Shown piece by piece: positions 36,232 through 44,545 of a stretch of 54,780 nucleotides of DNA. The notes under the pieces are model-generated. The model did not search any database and was not told the origin of the DNA. It worked only from the letters and a program-made list of their open reading frames with translations. This DNA is from an uncultured SAR86 cluster bacterium. Its GTDB lineage: Bacteria; Pseudomonadota; Gammaproteobacteria; Magnimaribacterales; Magnimaribacteraceae. The DNA lies in assembly GCA_902618945.1 (NCBI GenBank), contig CACNCK010000003.1, forward strand, positions 88,252 through 143,031, read 5' to 3'. The translations under genes and the position numbers were made by a program. The first letter of the stretch is position 1; each line of letters starts with the position of its first letter.

Positions 36232-37455
36232 TTAATTGAAAACTAACTTTTCTGCTCTTCTTATGTAAAGCAAAAAGAATGAAAGGATAATTAGATTTAT
36301 AACGCCTGACAGGCCAGCAAATGTAAACGCCCAATTATAATTCCCATAAATATCAAAGAAATAACCTCCCAAAAATCCTCCTAACCCCATTCCAATCCAG
36401 CCAAAAAAAGAAGTTATACTCATAGCTCTTGCACCATAGTTTGCAGGTACCATCATCCTGGTACAAACCAAAATACTCGACATAACTCCTGAATAGGTGA
36501 ATCCAAATAATGCAGCCATTATATAAATTATCATTGGGGATATAAGGTCAGGAAACCATATAACAAAAATCGTTTGGCCTAGGGACATTAAGATATATCC
36601 TGGTAATGCGCCAATACGATCACCTAAAATCCCTCCAAATATTCTGCCGAATGCACCGGACACCATTAAAACCATCAAAACAGAGGTAGCAAATTCAAGG
36701 GAGAATCCTTGATCGGTCAATAATGGAACCAAGTGCATGATTGGAATAGCCATACAAATACAACAGAAAATAACAGCAAGACTTATCCATGAAACTACCT
36801 CTTTTTCAGAGAGGACAAAATATCTATCATCTTTATTATCATCTGATCTTGCACTAATTCTCCAGGGCGACTCCTTAATAAGAAAAGAAATAGGTAAAGC
36901 AATTACGATATAGATAAAAGCTAAGTTCACGTAGGCAGACTTCCAGCCTGAAGATTCAATCAATATACCACTAATATGAGGAATAAACGCCTGACCAATA
37001 GCACCTCCAGATGCGGCCAAACCTAAAGCAAGTCCAGGATTTTCTTTAAACCAAAAACCAACGTTAGCATATAAAGGTGAAAACAAAAGAGCACTACCCA
37101 TAGCTCCAAATAAAAAATATAAGAGATAAAACTGAAATACGGAATCCATTCCAGATAGGAAAAAAAGAGCTAAACTCATACAAATAGCACCTACAAAACC
37201 AAACCAGCGTGTTCCAAACTTATCTGCAACTTGACCCCATATTACTCCGAAAAGAGCAGATGAAAACGAAGCAACTGTATATGCAAAAGAGGTCTGGCCT
37301 CTAGTCCATCCAAATTCGAAAGAGACTGGTTTTAAAAATACAGAAATAGATGCCATTGATCCAAAGGCTAATCCGCTCAAAACAAAGACTGCCAGAACCA
37401 TAACCCATCCATAGTTGATACCTCGATCTTGAAATAGATTTTCTACGTTGCGCAT
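36232..37455 (-). CDS. MFS transporter (OFA/monocarboxylate-type)
   Basis: 407 residues with twelve hydrophobic helices. The N-terminal DRGINYGWVMVLAVF and the following VFLKPVSFEFGWTRGQTSFAYT block are typical of the OFA/MCT branch of the major facilitator superfamily; GQVADKFGTRWFGFVGA is the loop 2-3 motif. These carriers usually move monocarboxylates such as oxalate, formate or lactate; the solute here is unknown. It is separated from rlmN by 7 bases. Confidence 0.87.
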   Translation of the reverse strand: MRNVENLFQDRGINYGWVMVLAVFVLSGLAFGSMASISVFLKPVSFEFGWTRGQTSFAYTVASFSSALFGVIWGQVADKFGTRWFGFVGAICMSLALFFLSGMDSVFQFYLLYFLFGAMGSALLFSPLYANVGFWFKENPGLALGLAASGGAIGQAFIPHISGILIESSGWKSAYVNLAFIYIVIALPISFLIKESPWRISARSDDNKDDRYFVLSEKEVVSWISLAVIFCCICMAIPIMHLVPLLTDQGFSLEFATSVLMVLMVSGAFGRIFGGILGDRIGALPGYILMSLGQTIFVIWFPDLISPMIIYIMAALFGFTYSGVMSSILVCTRMMVPANYGARAMSITSFFGWIGMGLGGFLGGYFFDIYGNYNWAFTFAGLSGVINLIILSFFLLYIRRAEKLVFN

Positions 37456-37479
37456 GACATTTATAAAGTTAAGTTAGCT

Positions 37480-38208
37480 TTATTCTTCCTTACTTAATTC
37501 ATCAGCTACCCAGCTAATGGACCAATTATGTCCTAATTTATTTCCTTTGTATGTTTTGGGCAGTCTCGTAACATAGCTATTTTTTATATCCACTACTTGA
37601 GGGTCATATTCTAGGTCTTTAAAAGCACCATCTAGTTCTTGAATAGTTCTCCATTGATATAGGCTAATCCCAGTAGCTAAAGAGCTTGGAGGCTGGTAAT
37701 TACATAGTGAAGATAGCATACTCATTCCTTTAAGAGGGCCTGCTACAGAGTGAATATGCAATGGAACATCAATATCCCATATTTTAGAGAGTGTGGTTAC
37801 TAGAAGGCCTCCGTAACTATGACCAATAAGTATTACCTTATTTAAGTTAGGACTTTGATCAAGCCTGGTCTTGATAGAGTTAAGTAAAATATCAATACTA
37901 GAGTCTGGGCAGGAGCCATCATCCCAGCGAAAGAAAGAAACTATATTAGTATCGTTATTTAGGGTCTTTAATGGATATACCCACTCATAACCCTCGCTAT
38001 TGCTGCCATGAATACCTATTAACAGGGTTCTTTCGGCTGAGCTGCTGATTTCGATATCATGTAAACCAAAATTTAAGTCGGCCAAGTACTCTCCAAGCAA
38101 GAAGACATCCCCTTCCAAGCTAAAGAAATCTTTGATGTCTATTTCCTTTGATTCATTGCAAGAAGATAATAGGCATAGAGCCAAAATAAAAGACCTATTG
38201 ATTTTCAT
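37480..38208 (-). CDS. Alpha/beta-hydrolase lipoprotein
   Basis: 242 residues. The N-terminus MKINRSFILALCLLSSCNES is a lipoprotein signal with the lipobox LSSC (Cys17). The body has the hydrolase oxyanion segment LLIGIHGSNSEGYEW, and the nucleophile elbow VILIGHSYGGLLV near residue 130; a possible catalytic His is in GNKLGHNWS. Similar to lipase-class or thioesterase-like folds, but no subfamily is evident. It overlaps the glycosyltransferase stop by 4 bases and so belongs to that three-gene unit. Confidence 0.7.
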   Translation of the reverse strand: MKINRSFILALCLLSSCNESKEIDIKDFFSLEGDVFLLGEYLADLNFGLHDIEISSSAERTLLIGIHGSNSEGYEWVYPLKTLNNDTNIVSFFRWDDGSCPDSSIDILLNSIKTRLDQSPNLNKVILIGHSYGGLLVTTLSKIWDIDVPLHIHSVAGPLKGMSMLSSLCNYQPPSSLATGISLYQWRTIQELDGAFKDLEYDPQVVDIKNSYVTRLPKTYKGNKLGHNWSISWVADELSKEE

Positions 38209-39332
38209 TTATTATCCTTCCATGTCCAATTAGAGTTAATTAAATAGTTAACTACAGCTGCAAAAGCTATGCCAATAAGGTTTGCAAAAATATCATGAAC
38301 TTCGAGAACAAAGAATAATAATAAAAATACTAAATAATTTATTAGAGCACCTAATCCGCTCACTAAATGAAACTTAAAGAATTTCACTCTGACTCTGCTT
38401 TGATTTGATCTGCTTCCAAATGTCCAAAAATTATTTAGTAGAAAGTTGGAAATTAATGCCGCTTCAATTGAGAGTAACGGAGCTATTGCTTCAGAAAAAT
38501 TATAGTATCTCGTGAGAAAGGCATAAGTTCCAAGATTGATTACAACGCCCGAGAAACCTACAAGAGAGTATTTAACGAAGTCTTCAATGTTTCTAAAACC
38601 AAGTCTGGGTATATTTAGCAGGAATTCAATTTGATCTCTAAAAGAAAGCTTTGAATCGCCCGCCTCTCTAGATTTAAAAATAATTGGTATTTCTGAAATA
38701 ACTGCACCTCGCCAAGCTAAACCACAAATCAATGAGGACTGAAAACTATAGCCTCGTATAGATAAGTATGAGAAATCTAGATCTCTAAGAAACGAACTTT
38801 TGATAGCCCTATACCCAGATGTGCAGTCTTTAATATTAACTACACCTCCTACGTACCTAACTAATAAATTACCAACTCTGCTTATTAATAATCTAAAAAG
38901 TGAGAAGTCAGGTGTAGAGCCACCTGCGATGAATCTTGAACCTATAACTACATCCTTTCCAGCTTTAATCTCTTTTAAAAACTCGGGTACTAAAGAAGCA
39001 TCGTGTTGTCCATCTGAATCCATTTGAAATACTACAACTGCTTCCAAAGTATCAAGGGCAAACAAAAAGCCCCTCTTATAAGCATCTCCTAGACCTTTCT
39101 TTTGTCCTGTAATTAGATATATATTTTCACTCGAATCTATGACTTTCCTCACTATAGCCTGCGTTTGATCAGTGGAATTATCATCTACTACCAAGATCGA
39201 AAACTTATAAGTATTTTGCTTTTTTTCTTCTGCCTTGATTTGTTCAATTGTACTTTCAATAGTTCCTTCCTCGTTGTAGGTAGGTAAAACAAAACAAATA
39301 TTTTGTTGCTTTTCCAATTTATTTAAATCCAT
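38205..39332 (-). CDS. GT2 polyprenyl-phosphate sugar synthase with GtrA domain (DPM1-like)
   Basis: 375 residues from ATG 39332; a GTG at 39344 would add four. Residues 1-225 are a GT2 domain like dolichol-phosphate mannose synthase: FVLPTYNEEGTIESTI, VVDDNSTDQT, the DxD-containing QMDSDGQHD, GSRFIAGG and DCTSGYRAIKS. Residues about 235-375 are a four-helix GtrA domain, thought to anchor or flip the lipid-linked sugar. It would charge polyprenyl phosphate with mannose or glucose for the neighbouring PMT enzyme. It overlaps the PMT gene. Confidence 0.88.
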   Translation of the reverse strand: MDLNKLEKQQNICFVLPTYNEEGTIESTIEQIKAEEKKQNTYKFSILVVDDNSTDQTQAIVRKVIDSSENIYLITGQKKGLGDAYKRGFLFALDTLEAVVVFQMDSDGQHDASLVPEFLKEIKAGKDVVIGSRFIAGGSTPDFSLFRLLISRVGNLLVRYVGGVVNIKDCTSGYRAIKSSFLRDLDFSYLSIRGYSFQSSLICGLAWRGAVISEIPIIFKSREAGDSKLSFRDQIEFLLNIPRLGFRNIEDFVKYSLVGFSGVVINLGTYAFLTRYYNFSEAIAPLLSIEAALISNFLLNNFWTFGSRSNQSRVRVKFFKFHLVSGLGALINYLVFLLLFFVLEVHDIFANLIGIAFAAVVNYLINSNWTWKDNK

Positions 39333-40666
39333 GTTTCGAACCACATTCTTGAATAAAAGCTTTTACTGGAGATTTCAAGACCGAGCTGAAGCGGGAGCCA
39401 ATACAGACCAGAAGCCAGTATCAGACCCAAAGAAGCATAATAGAGAGACATGTTTGCAATCTTACCTTTATTAATTAGCCTACAAAGCATGAAAGCTAAA
39501 GCCATAAAAGCAAAACAAGCTGCAGGTTGATAATGATAAAGAAATGTAGATCTGGAGGCTAATGCCCAAGGCAGAAAGTTGGCATAGAACCCTATCAAAA
39601 TTAGACTAGTTGGGTATACTTCTTCTTGAACCTTTCTATTGTTAATTGATTGACTCAATATATCTATCCATTTAAATGTTAGTAAAATTACAGAAATTAA
39701 AGAAAGAAAGTTGAGGGCTGGATTAGGGAAAAGATGGATGGCCTTAAATAGTTCTGAACTTATCCCTTGGGCATTAATTATTGTTTCAGAATCAAAGAAA
39801 TAACCTATTGGTCTTATCATAAATGGCCATGTGTACCATGAAGAGCTGTAAGGGTGAGCCTTTTGATCCGTCTTATCAAAGTGATAAGAAATCATCTGTG
39901 AGTGCTTATCAGAAAATATCATTTCGTTATGCAAAATATCTGGGAACCACAAGATGAAATACACTAGAAAAGGTGTAAGGAAGACTAATAAGATTTGTCT
40001 AATATCTGGATTATCATATTTTCCATTTGAATCTAACATAGATCTTTTGATAAGAAATATCACAAATGAGAAAAACATAAGAGTTAGCCAAAATCCTAAA
40101 CCATTCCATTTTATTGAGATTACCGCTCCGAGCATAAGACCAGACAAAAGCAACTTACCTATACTTTGAGCTTTAATGCCTGTTATAAAAAATAGTAAAG
40201 ACATAAATCCAAATAAGGTGAGATAAATATTTATGAGTCCAAATCTTGAATCCACCAATAAAGACCCATCTAAAGTAAAAAAAAGGGCGACTAATAGAGC
40301 AAATAATTTTTTATGATAAATCTCTAGGGCAAGCCTGTAGCCAACATAAATGAGACCTATGCCCGAGACAGCCCCTATCCATCTATATGATAATGGATTT
40401 AAGTCTCCTAGTTCAGCGAGAGAGAAATCAATAGAACCTGTCCAAGGTAAAAAGTCATAAAGAAGAATACCAAATGTCAGGATATATGATCCCAGAGGGG
40501 GGTGTACCGAGAAAAAGATATCTCCACCTAAGTAATTTAAAGCGAAGACTGGGTAAAAGACTTCATCAAAAACTGGTCCTGGAACAAGCCCTAAATTAAA
40601 AAACCTTAAAATACATCCTAGCAAAAGGATAGATAAAATTTGCCAATGCGTACTTATGTAATTCAA
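39323..40666 (-). CDS. PMT-family (GT39) membrane mannosyltransferase
   Basis: 447 residues with about ten membrane helices. It has the protein O-mannosyltransferase pattern: the acidic loop motif GPVFDEVFYPVFALNYLGG with Asp-Glu near residue 34, VHPPLGSYILTFGILLYDF near residue 57, and HPYSSSWYTWPFMIRPIGYF (in part) near residue 270, as in actinobacterial Pmt. That makes transfer of mannose from a polyprenyl carrier to periplasmic proteins a real possibility; lipid A or glycan modification is the alternative. The start is TTG 40666, with no nearby ATG. Confidence 0.82.
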   Translation of the reverse strand: MNYISTHWQILSILLLGCILRFFNLGLVPGPVFDEVFYPVFALNYLGGDIFFSVHPPLGSYILTFGILLYDFLPWTGSIDFSLAELGDLNPLSYRWIGAVSGIGLIYVGYRLALEIYHKKLFALLVALFFTLDGSLLVDSRFGLINIYLTLFGFMSLLFFITGIKAQSIGKLLLSGLMLGAVISIKWNGLGFWLTLMFFSFVIFLIKRSMLDSNGKYDNPDIRQILLVFLTPFLVYFILWFPDILHNEMIFSDKHSQMISYHFDKTDQKAHPYSSSWYTWPFMIRPIGYFFDSETIINAQGISSELFKAIHLFPNPALNFLSLISVILLTFKWIDILSQSINNRKVQEEVYPTSLILIGFYANFLPWALASRSTFLYHYQPAACFAFMALAFMLCRLINKGKIANMSLYYASLGLILASGLYWLPLQLGLEISSKSFYSRMWFETWI

Positions 40667-40678
40667 TTTATGTTGTAC

Positions 40679-40708
40679 AAAAAACCCTCCAAGAGGAGGG
40701 TTTTTTTT
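40679..40708. terminator. Bidirectional rho-independent terminator
   Basis: CCCTCC (40685-40690) pairs with GGAGGG (40695-40700) around an AAGA loop, flanked by an A-run and a T-run of eight. It lies between the secreted-protein gene ending at 40716 and the start of the PMT gene, so it mainly ends transcription of the former. Confidence 0.85.
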
Positions 40709-40715
40709 AAAATAA

Positions 40716-41138
40716 TTAAAATGGATAGAAGGTCATCTCTACTGTTTCAGTTTCTAAATTCATAACAGTTTCGCAATAGTTCATATTGCCATCTGTTACA
40801 TCATCTAAAGACCAAAACTTCATAATGGCCCCTTCTCGTCTAAAGACACCTTGTCGAGATCCGGCTTGTCTTACTCCATCGTTAAACCCCACCCCTCTTC
40901 CAGAAAAATAACCCTGATCAGGCAAAGCTGAATTTAAAGTTACATTGTAAGTTAAGAAAACTTTTCCATATCTACCAGCTTCAGAAGAAACAGTTATAGT
41001 TCCGCCGTCATCAGTAAGTTCAACTGATGTTATAGTTCCAGACAGTGTAAATGATTCACCTTTTGGATCGTGTGCCAATGCAGACAAAGAAAAAATTCCT
41101 GACATGATTATTGCAATGCCGTATTTAATAAATTTCAT
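40716..41138 (-). CDS. Secreted protein of unknown function, paralogue of 41836-42279
   Basis: 140 residues with a signal peptide (residues 1-22, ending LSALA before HDPKGE). The mature part is beta-rich and shares an ordered set of blocks with the product at 41836-42279: GKVFLTYN against GKVYLTHN, a glycine-rich stretch, then GVFRREGAIMKFWSLDD against GIWKREGKIVNMYTLDT, and a closing ETVEMTFYPF against EGTLKFKAFEF. I do not recognise the family. It has its own terminator downstream at 40679-40708. Confidence 0.7.
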   Translation of the reverse strand: MKFIKYGIAIIMSGIFSLSALAHDPKGESFTLSGTITSVELTDDGGTITVSSEAGRYGKVFLTYNVTLNSALPDQGYFSGRGVGFNDGVRQAGSRQGVFRREGAIMKFWSLDDVTDGNMNYCETVMNLETETVEMTFYPF

Positions 41139-41201
41139 AATATTCTCCTTTTTTTTATGAAAAGATATACTGAGAATAACAAAATAATCATTGGAGGAAA
41201 A

Positions 41202-41825
41202 ATGATAAAAAAAATCAGTTTAATAACCGCCTTTTTCAGTCTCGTATCATGTGGAGCAGATATGAGTGTTTCAGAAAAAAATGGTGAGCCTCAAGTCTCA
41301 CATGATTCTTCTGAGTGGCAAATTTGGGCTTATACTTCAGCAGCTCCCGACTTTATTGGTGATCTTGCTACAGTAATAGGGGCTGATGGAACAGTTTTAA
41401 GAGAGGGTTCCAATGGTTGGAGGTGTGAAGCCTTTATGCCTATGCCTGAAGGAGGATTCGAAGATGCTCATTCTGCTGCCCCAGCATGTTCCGATGCAAA
41501 CGCAGTTGCATGGGCTAATGCCTATAAAGCGGGAACCGTTCCAGATATGGAAGGTGATGGATGGATGTGGATGATTCACGGAGATTTAGGTGTTGATAAT
41601 TTTACAGTTGGTACGGACGGCCAAAAAGATGCAGGTCATATGCACTTTATAGAATCAGGCCCTCATATGATGCTAATGCCAAAAGATCCTTCTTCTTTAC
41701 AGGGTCAATCAACAGACTATACGACTGGTGCTCCTTATGTAATGTTTGAAGGCTCACCTTATGCTCACCTAATGATTCCATTAGTTGATTATTATTCTTA
41801 CCAACCTGAATCATCGCCTAAATAA
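41202..41825 (+). CDS. Putative lipoprotein of unknown function
   Basis: 207 residues from ATG 41202, chosen because GGAGG at 41193-41197 sits 4 bases upstream; the upstream ATG at 41157 lacks this and would hide the signal. The N-terminus MIKKISLITAFFSLVSCGAD is a lipoprotein signal with Cys17. The mature part is rich in Gly, Asp, Trp, His and Met (GDGWMWMIHGDLG, GHMHFIESGPHMMLMPKD), which may mean metal binding; that is inference. It lies between two paralogous secreted proteins. Confidence 0.7.
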   Translation: MIKKISLITAFFSLVSCGADMSVSEKNGEPQVSHDSSEWQIWAYTSAAPDFIGDLATVIGADGTVLREGSNGWRCEAFMPMPEGGFEDAHSAAPACSDANAVAWANAYKAGTVPDMEGDGWMWMIHGDLGVDNFTVGTDGQKDAGHMHFIESGPHMMLMPKDPSSLQGQSTDYTTGAPYVMFEGSPYAHLMIPLVDYYSYQPESSPK

Positions 41826-41835
41826 TTAAAAATAT

Positions 41836-42279
41836 ATGAAAATTAAATTAATAAAACGAATTGGCCTTTTGGCCATAACAACATTTTTATTAACAAATGT
41901 TAGTGCATTATTTGCCTTGGATGTCCAAGGAGATTCATTTGATGCTGAATTTAAAATAACTTCATGGAGTGCAACTAATACGGATAGCACTATTACATCT
42001 GAAGGAATAGTCGGAGAAGGTTTTGGAAAGGTGTACCTTACCCATAACTTTAGATCTAGATCTGGTGATAACACTCAGGGAGATTTTGATGGTCAAGTTA
42101 GATCCATTAATAATGATGGAGTCATGGTTACGGCTACCCTCCAAGGAATATGGAAAAGAGAAGGTAAAATTGTGAACATGTATACACTTGATACTTTCTC
42201 TGACGGAGGAATGATTTATGCTGAAGGAAAAGTAGATCTTGTTGAAGGGACCTTAAAATTTAAGGCGTTCGAATTTTGA
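41836..42279 (+). CDS. Secreted protein of unknown function, paralogue of 40716-41138
   Basis: 147 residues with a signal peptide (about 1-28, ending LFA before LDVQGDS). The mature region is beta-rich; the QGDSFDAEFKITSW start, the GKVYLTHNF block and the GIWKREGKIVNMYTLD block parallel the secreted protein encoded at 40716-41138 on the other strand. It starts 10 bases after the lipoprotein stop and probably shares its transcript. It ends 14 bases before a strong terminator. Confidence 0.7.
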   Translation: MKIKLIKRIGLLAITTFLLTNVSALFALDVQGDSFDAEFKITSWSATNTDSTITSEGIVGEGFGKVYLTHNFRSRSGDNTQGDFDGQVRSINNDGVMVTATLQGIWKREGKIVNMYTLDTFSDGGMIYAEGKVDLVEGTLKFKAFEF

Positions 42280-42293
42280 TACTTCATTCAAAC

Positions 42294-42324
42294 AAAAAAA
42301 TAGGCCGTGAGGCCTATTTTTTTT
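42294..42324. terminator. Bidirectional rho-independent terminator
   Basis: AAAAAAATAGGCC (42294-42306) pairs with GGCCTATTTTTTT (42311-42323) around a GTGA loop. It serves the plus-strand gene ending at 42279 and the minus-strand gene ending at 42342. Confidence 0.9.
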
Positions 42325-42341
42325 GCTCTTACCTGGAAGAA

Positions 42342-42734
42342 CTATGTCATATTAAGAATTCCACAAAGTTTATTTCCAGAAGGATCTCTTAAGTAAGCAA
42401 GATACATCTTCATTCCCATACCTTCACGTATACCTGGAGGGTCCTCACACGCAGAACCTCCATTATTAATTCCCACTTTATGCCATTCATCTCCCTGCTC
42501 TGAACTTTTTACAGAGAAACCTATGGTGCTTCCATTGCCATGAGTTGCAATCTGATCATCAATTGGTTCAGAAATGAGAAAAACATTTCCATCCAAAAAA
42601 TACATATATCTTTTATGACCAGTTGGATTTACGGAAAGAACTCCTGGCTCTCCGCCTAGGACAGCAAAAGTGCTGTCATAGAATTTTTTAGACTCTTCAA
42701 TGTCATTAGCTCCTACCATTATGTGACTGTACAT
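42342..42734 (-). CDS. VOC (glyoxalase/bleomycin-resistance-fold) protein
   Basis: 130 residues. The N-terminal YSHIMVGANDIEESKKFYDSTFAVLG (in part) and the C-terminal AYLRDPSGNKLCGIL are the hallmark repeats of the vicinal oxygen chelate fold; histidine 4 and a later pair could hold metal. Members range from glyoxalases to dioxygenases and binding proteins; no specific substrate can be assigned. It is spaced 9 bases after the upstream two-domain secreted protein and ends at a shared terminator. Confidence 0.85.
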   Translation of the reverse strand: MYSHIMVGANDIEESKKFYDSTFAVLGGEPGVLSVNPTGHKRYMYFLDGNVFLISEPIDDQIATHGNGSTIGFSVKSSEQGDEWHKVGINNGGSACEDPPGIREGMGMKMYLAYLRDPSGNKLCGILNMT

Positions 42735-42743
42735 CTTTCCCCC

Positions 42744-43619
42744 TTAATTAGTTGGTATAACTTGTTTTTTATATAGCCTGGTTTCTGCCAGAAGATCACT
42801 GTGGTACTCATTCAAACTAATAATTTTTCCATCAGCAAACTTATAAACCATAGCATAATTATTATTATAAGTTCCGTTAATTCCTTGCGCTTTTCCAGAA
42901 ACCCTTAAAACAACACTATCACTATCTCCAATGGTGTCGACTACCTCAAGTGCTATTCCTTCTGGTATTAGACGTCCTACTTCAGGAAGAAACTCATTAA
43001 AAAAACTATCTGTATCTGCTTTTGTACATAAAGAACATATTCCCATAAACTCGAAAGAAAAATTCTCATGAAGAAGTGATCTTGCTTTATCTGGGTTAGA
43101 AAATGCCGTATCTAAAAATTCTTGGGCTTTACTAATATTATCTTTTCTCTTGTTGGTAAGAATATTATCTCTGGTATAGCCAACTCTAGTTGTTTTAAAG
43201 TGTTTGAATGGAAACCCGAGAGCTGTTACAGCTTCAAAGGCCTCTTTGGAAATATTACCGTAAATTTCTATTTCAAAACTATCTGCCAATCTGTCATGCG
43301 CACCTACATATTCTGGAATATAAGGAGCATTAAGATGAAATAATAAAGCTTCACTATTTTCATAAACTTCACTCCAGGTAAATTTCAATGGATTCAAAGG
43401 GTCTGAATCAAAGTTATGAAACAACATGCCAGGTTCAGCTTCCTGTACCGCATTATCTACGGTATCTGCTATCTCTAAATATTCATTTACCTTTCCAGGT
43501 TTAACCTGAATTCTTGCAATAAGAAGAAAAGGATTGTCTCCTTTTACCCCTTCATGATGCATTGGGAAAATCATTGTCAGTGGGGCAATCATACTTATTA
43601 CCAATAAAAACTTTTTCAT
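42744..43619 (-). CDS. Secreted two-domain protein: ABM-like barrel plus SnoaL/NTF2-like
   Basis: 291 residues with a signal peptide (about 1-20). Residues 30-125 fit an antibiotic-biosynthesis-monooxygenase-type dimeric alpha/beta barrel (LLIARIQVKPGKVNEYLEIAD, then MLFHNFDSD and FTWSEVYENSEALLFHL, in part). Residues 160-280 fit a SnoaL/NTF2-like fold (KAQEFLDTAFSNPDKARSLL, VVLRVSGKAQG, YAMVYKFADGKIISLNEYHS, in part). Fusion of the two in a periplasmic protein is unusual. Function unknown. Confidence 0.65.
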   Translation of the reverse strand: MKKFLLVISMIAPLTMIFPMHHEGVKGDNPFLLIARIQVKPGKVNEYLEIADTVDNAVQEAEPGMLFHNFDSDPLNPLKFTWSEVYENSEALLFHLNAPYIPEYVGAHDRLADSFEIEIYGNISKEAFEAVTALGFPFKHFKTTRVGYTRDNILTNKRKDNISKAQEFLDTAFSNPDKARSLLHENFSFEFMGICSLCTKADTDSFFNEFLPEVGRLIPEGIALEVVDTIGDSDSVVLRVSGKAQGINGTYNNNYAMVYKFADGKIISLNEYHSDLLAETRLYKKQVIPTN

Positions 43620-43659
43620 TTATTTCTCCTATATAAACGGATGATTGATTCAAACATAA

Positions 43660-44289
43660 TTATTTTTTAAACAAAACAATATTCTTATCTGGAAATTCTA
43701 AGGTCCAAGACATATTAGATGCAATATTCGTGAGAGTTTCTTTAGAGTAAAAGGCTACATGAGTTGGATCTTTGCGATAATACCAAGAGGCAAAATCTAT
43801 ATTTTCATCATAAAAATTAGTCATGACTCCTAACCATCCATCTTTTTTTAGTATTTTATTTAAATCAAAGATTACTTTTGCGGGATCAAAGACATGCTCT
43901 AAAACTTCTGTGCAAGATATAAAGTCATAGGGTTTTGAAAAAATAGTTTCATTCGGGAAAAAATAAGGATCATATACATCCATAATATAACCCGCGTCAT
44001 TAAACATTTTTGCCAGTGCTGGCCCGGGTCCGCATCCAAAATCCAACCCCTCTTTATGATTAGATAATCTTTCTTTCAGTGGAATGAAGAGCTTTGAAAG
44101 AAATTGTATATATTTCTCATCATCAACAAAGTTTTGATGCTGCTCATATCTAATTCGCTCATCTTTGTTTGATAAGTAATTTTTGCTATCCAGGAAAATA
44201 AGAGAGCATTTAGGACACTTATAATATTTTTTTTGATTCTCTCTATAAAATAATTGAGTATCAGGATGATTGCAGAGTATGCATTTCAT
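43660..44289 (-). CDS. Class I SAM-dependent methyltransferase with N-terminal zinc ribbon
   Basis: 209 residues. The N-terminus has two CxxC pairs (CILC and CPKC, residues 3-6 and 25-28), a small zinc ribbon. Then motif I GLDFGCGPGPALAKMF near residue 82 and ISCTEVLEHVFDP near residue 130, typical of the Methyltransf_23 group. The substrate is unknown; relatives are found in surface glycan and quinone pathways. It stands alone, followed upstream by a terminator for the YRGV gene. Confidence 0.8.
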   Translation of the reverse strand: MKCILCNHPDTQLFYRENQKKYYKCPKCSLIFLDSKNYLSNKDERIRYEQHQNFVDDEKYIQFLSKLFIPLKERLSNHKEGLDFGCGPGPALAKMFNDAGYIMDVYDPYFFPNETIFSKPYDFISCTEVLEHVFDPAKVIFDLNKILKKDGWLGVMTNFYDENIDFASWYYRKDPTHVAFYSKETLTNIASNMSWTLEFPDKNIVLFKK

Positions 44290-44337
44290 CAGCTAATTAT
44301 CTTTATTGAATATGATCGCATTTAGACTAATCATACT

Positions 44338-44366
44338 AAAAAAAGGGAGGCTATTGCCTCCCTTTT
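44338..44366. terminator. Bidirectional rho-independent terminator
   Basis: GGGAGGC (44345-44351) pairs with GCCTCCC (44356-44362) around TATT, with A-run and T-run flanks extending the stem. It ends the YRGV mini-gene transcript, 15 bases after its stop codon. Confidence 0.88.
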
Positions 44367-44380
44367 CTTCTTAATAAAAA

Positions 44381-44545
44381 TTAAGCAACTCTTTCGACGC
44401 CGCGGTAAATTCCTTTACCTGGCTGAGTTGACTTACTTTCTACGATTTTTTGCTGAACGCCTCTGTAAACAGTGTTAGCAGGTGTTTCGCTTCCTGCTGC
44501 ATTGTTTAAAGGAGCAACTTCAACACCTCTGTATATAGTAGTCAT
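44381..44545 (-). CDS. 54-residue YRGV-repeat mini-protein
   Basis: The product is MTTIYRGVEVAPLNN... with three copies of a (I/V)YRGV(E/Q) motif at about residues 4-9, 27-32 and 47-52, resembling the short YRG motif of DUF4278 but repeated. I start at ATG 44545 because GGAGGG lies 6 bases before it; an in-frame ATG at 44608 has no such site and would read through the structured leader. It has a strong promoter, long leader and strong terminator, suggesting an abundant product. Function unknown. Confidence 0.75.
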   Translation of the reverse strand: MTTIYRGVEVAPLNNAAGSETPANTVYRGVQQKIVESKSTQPGKGIYRGVERVA

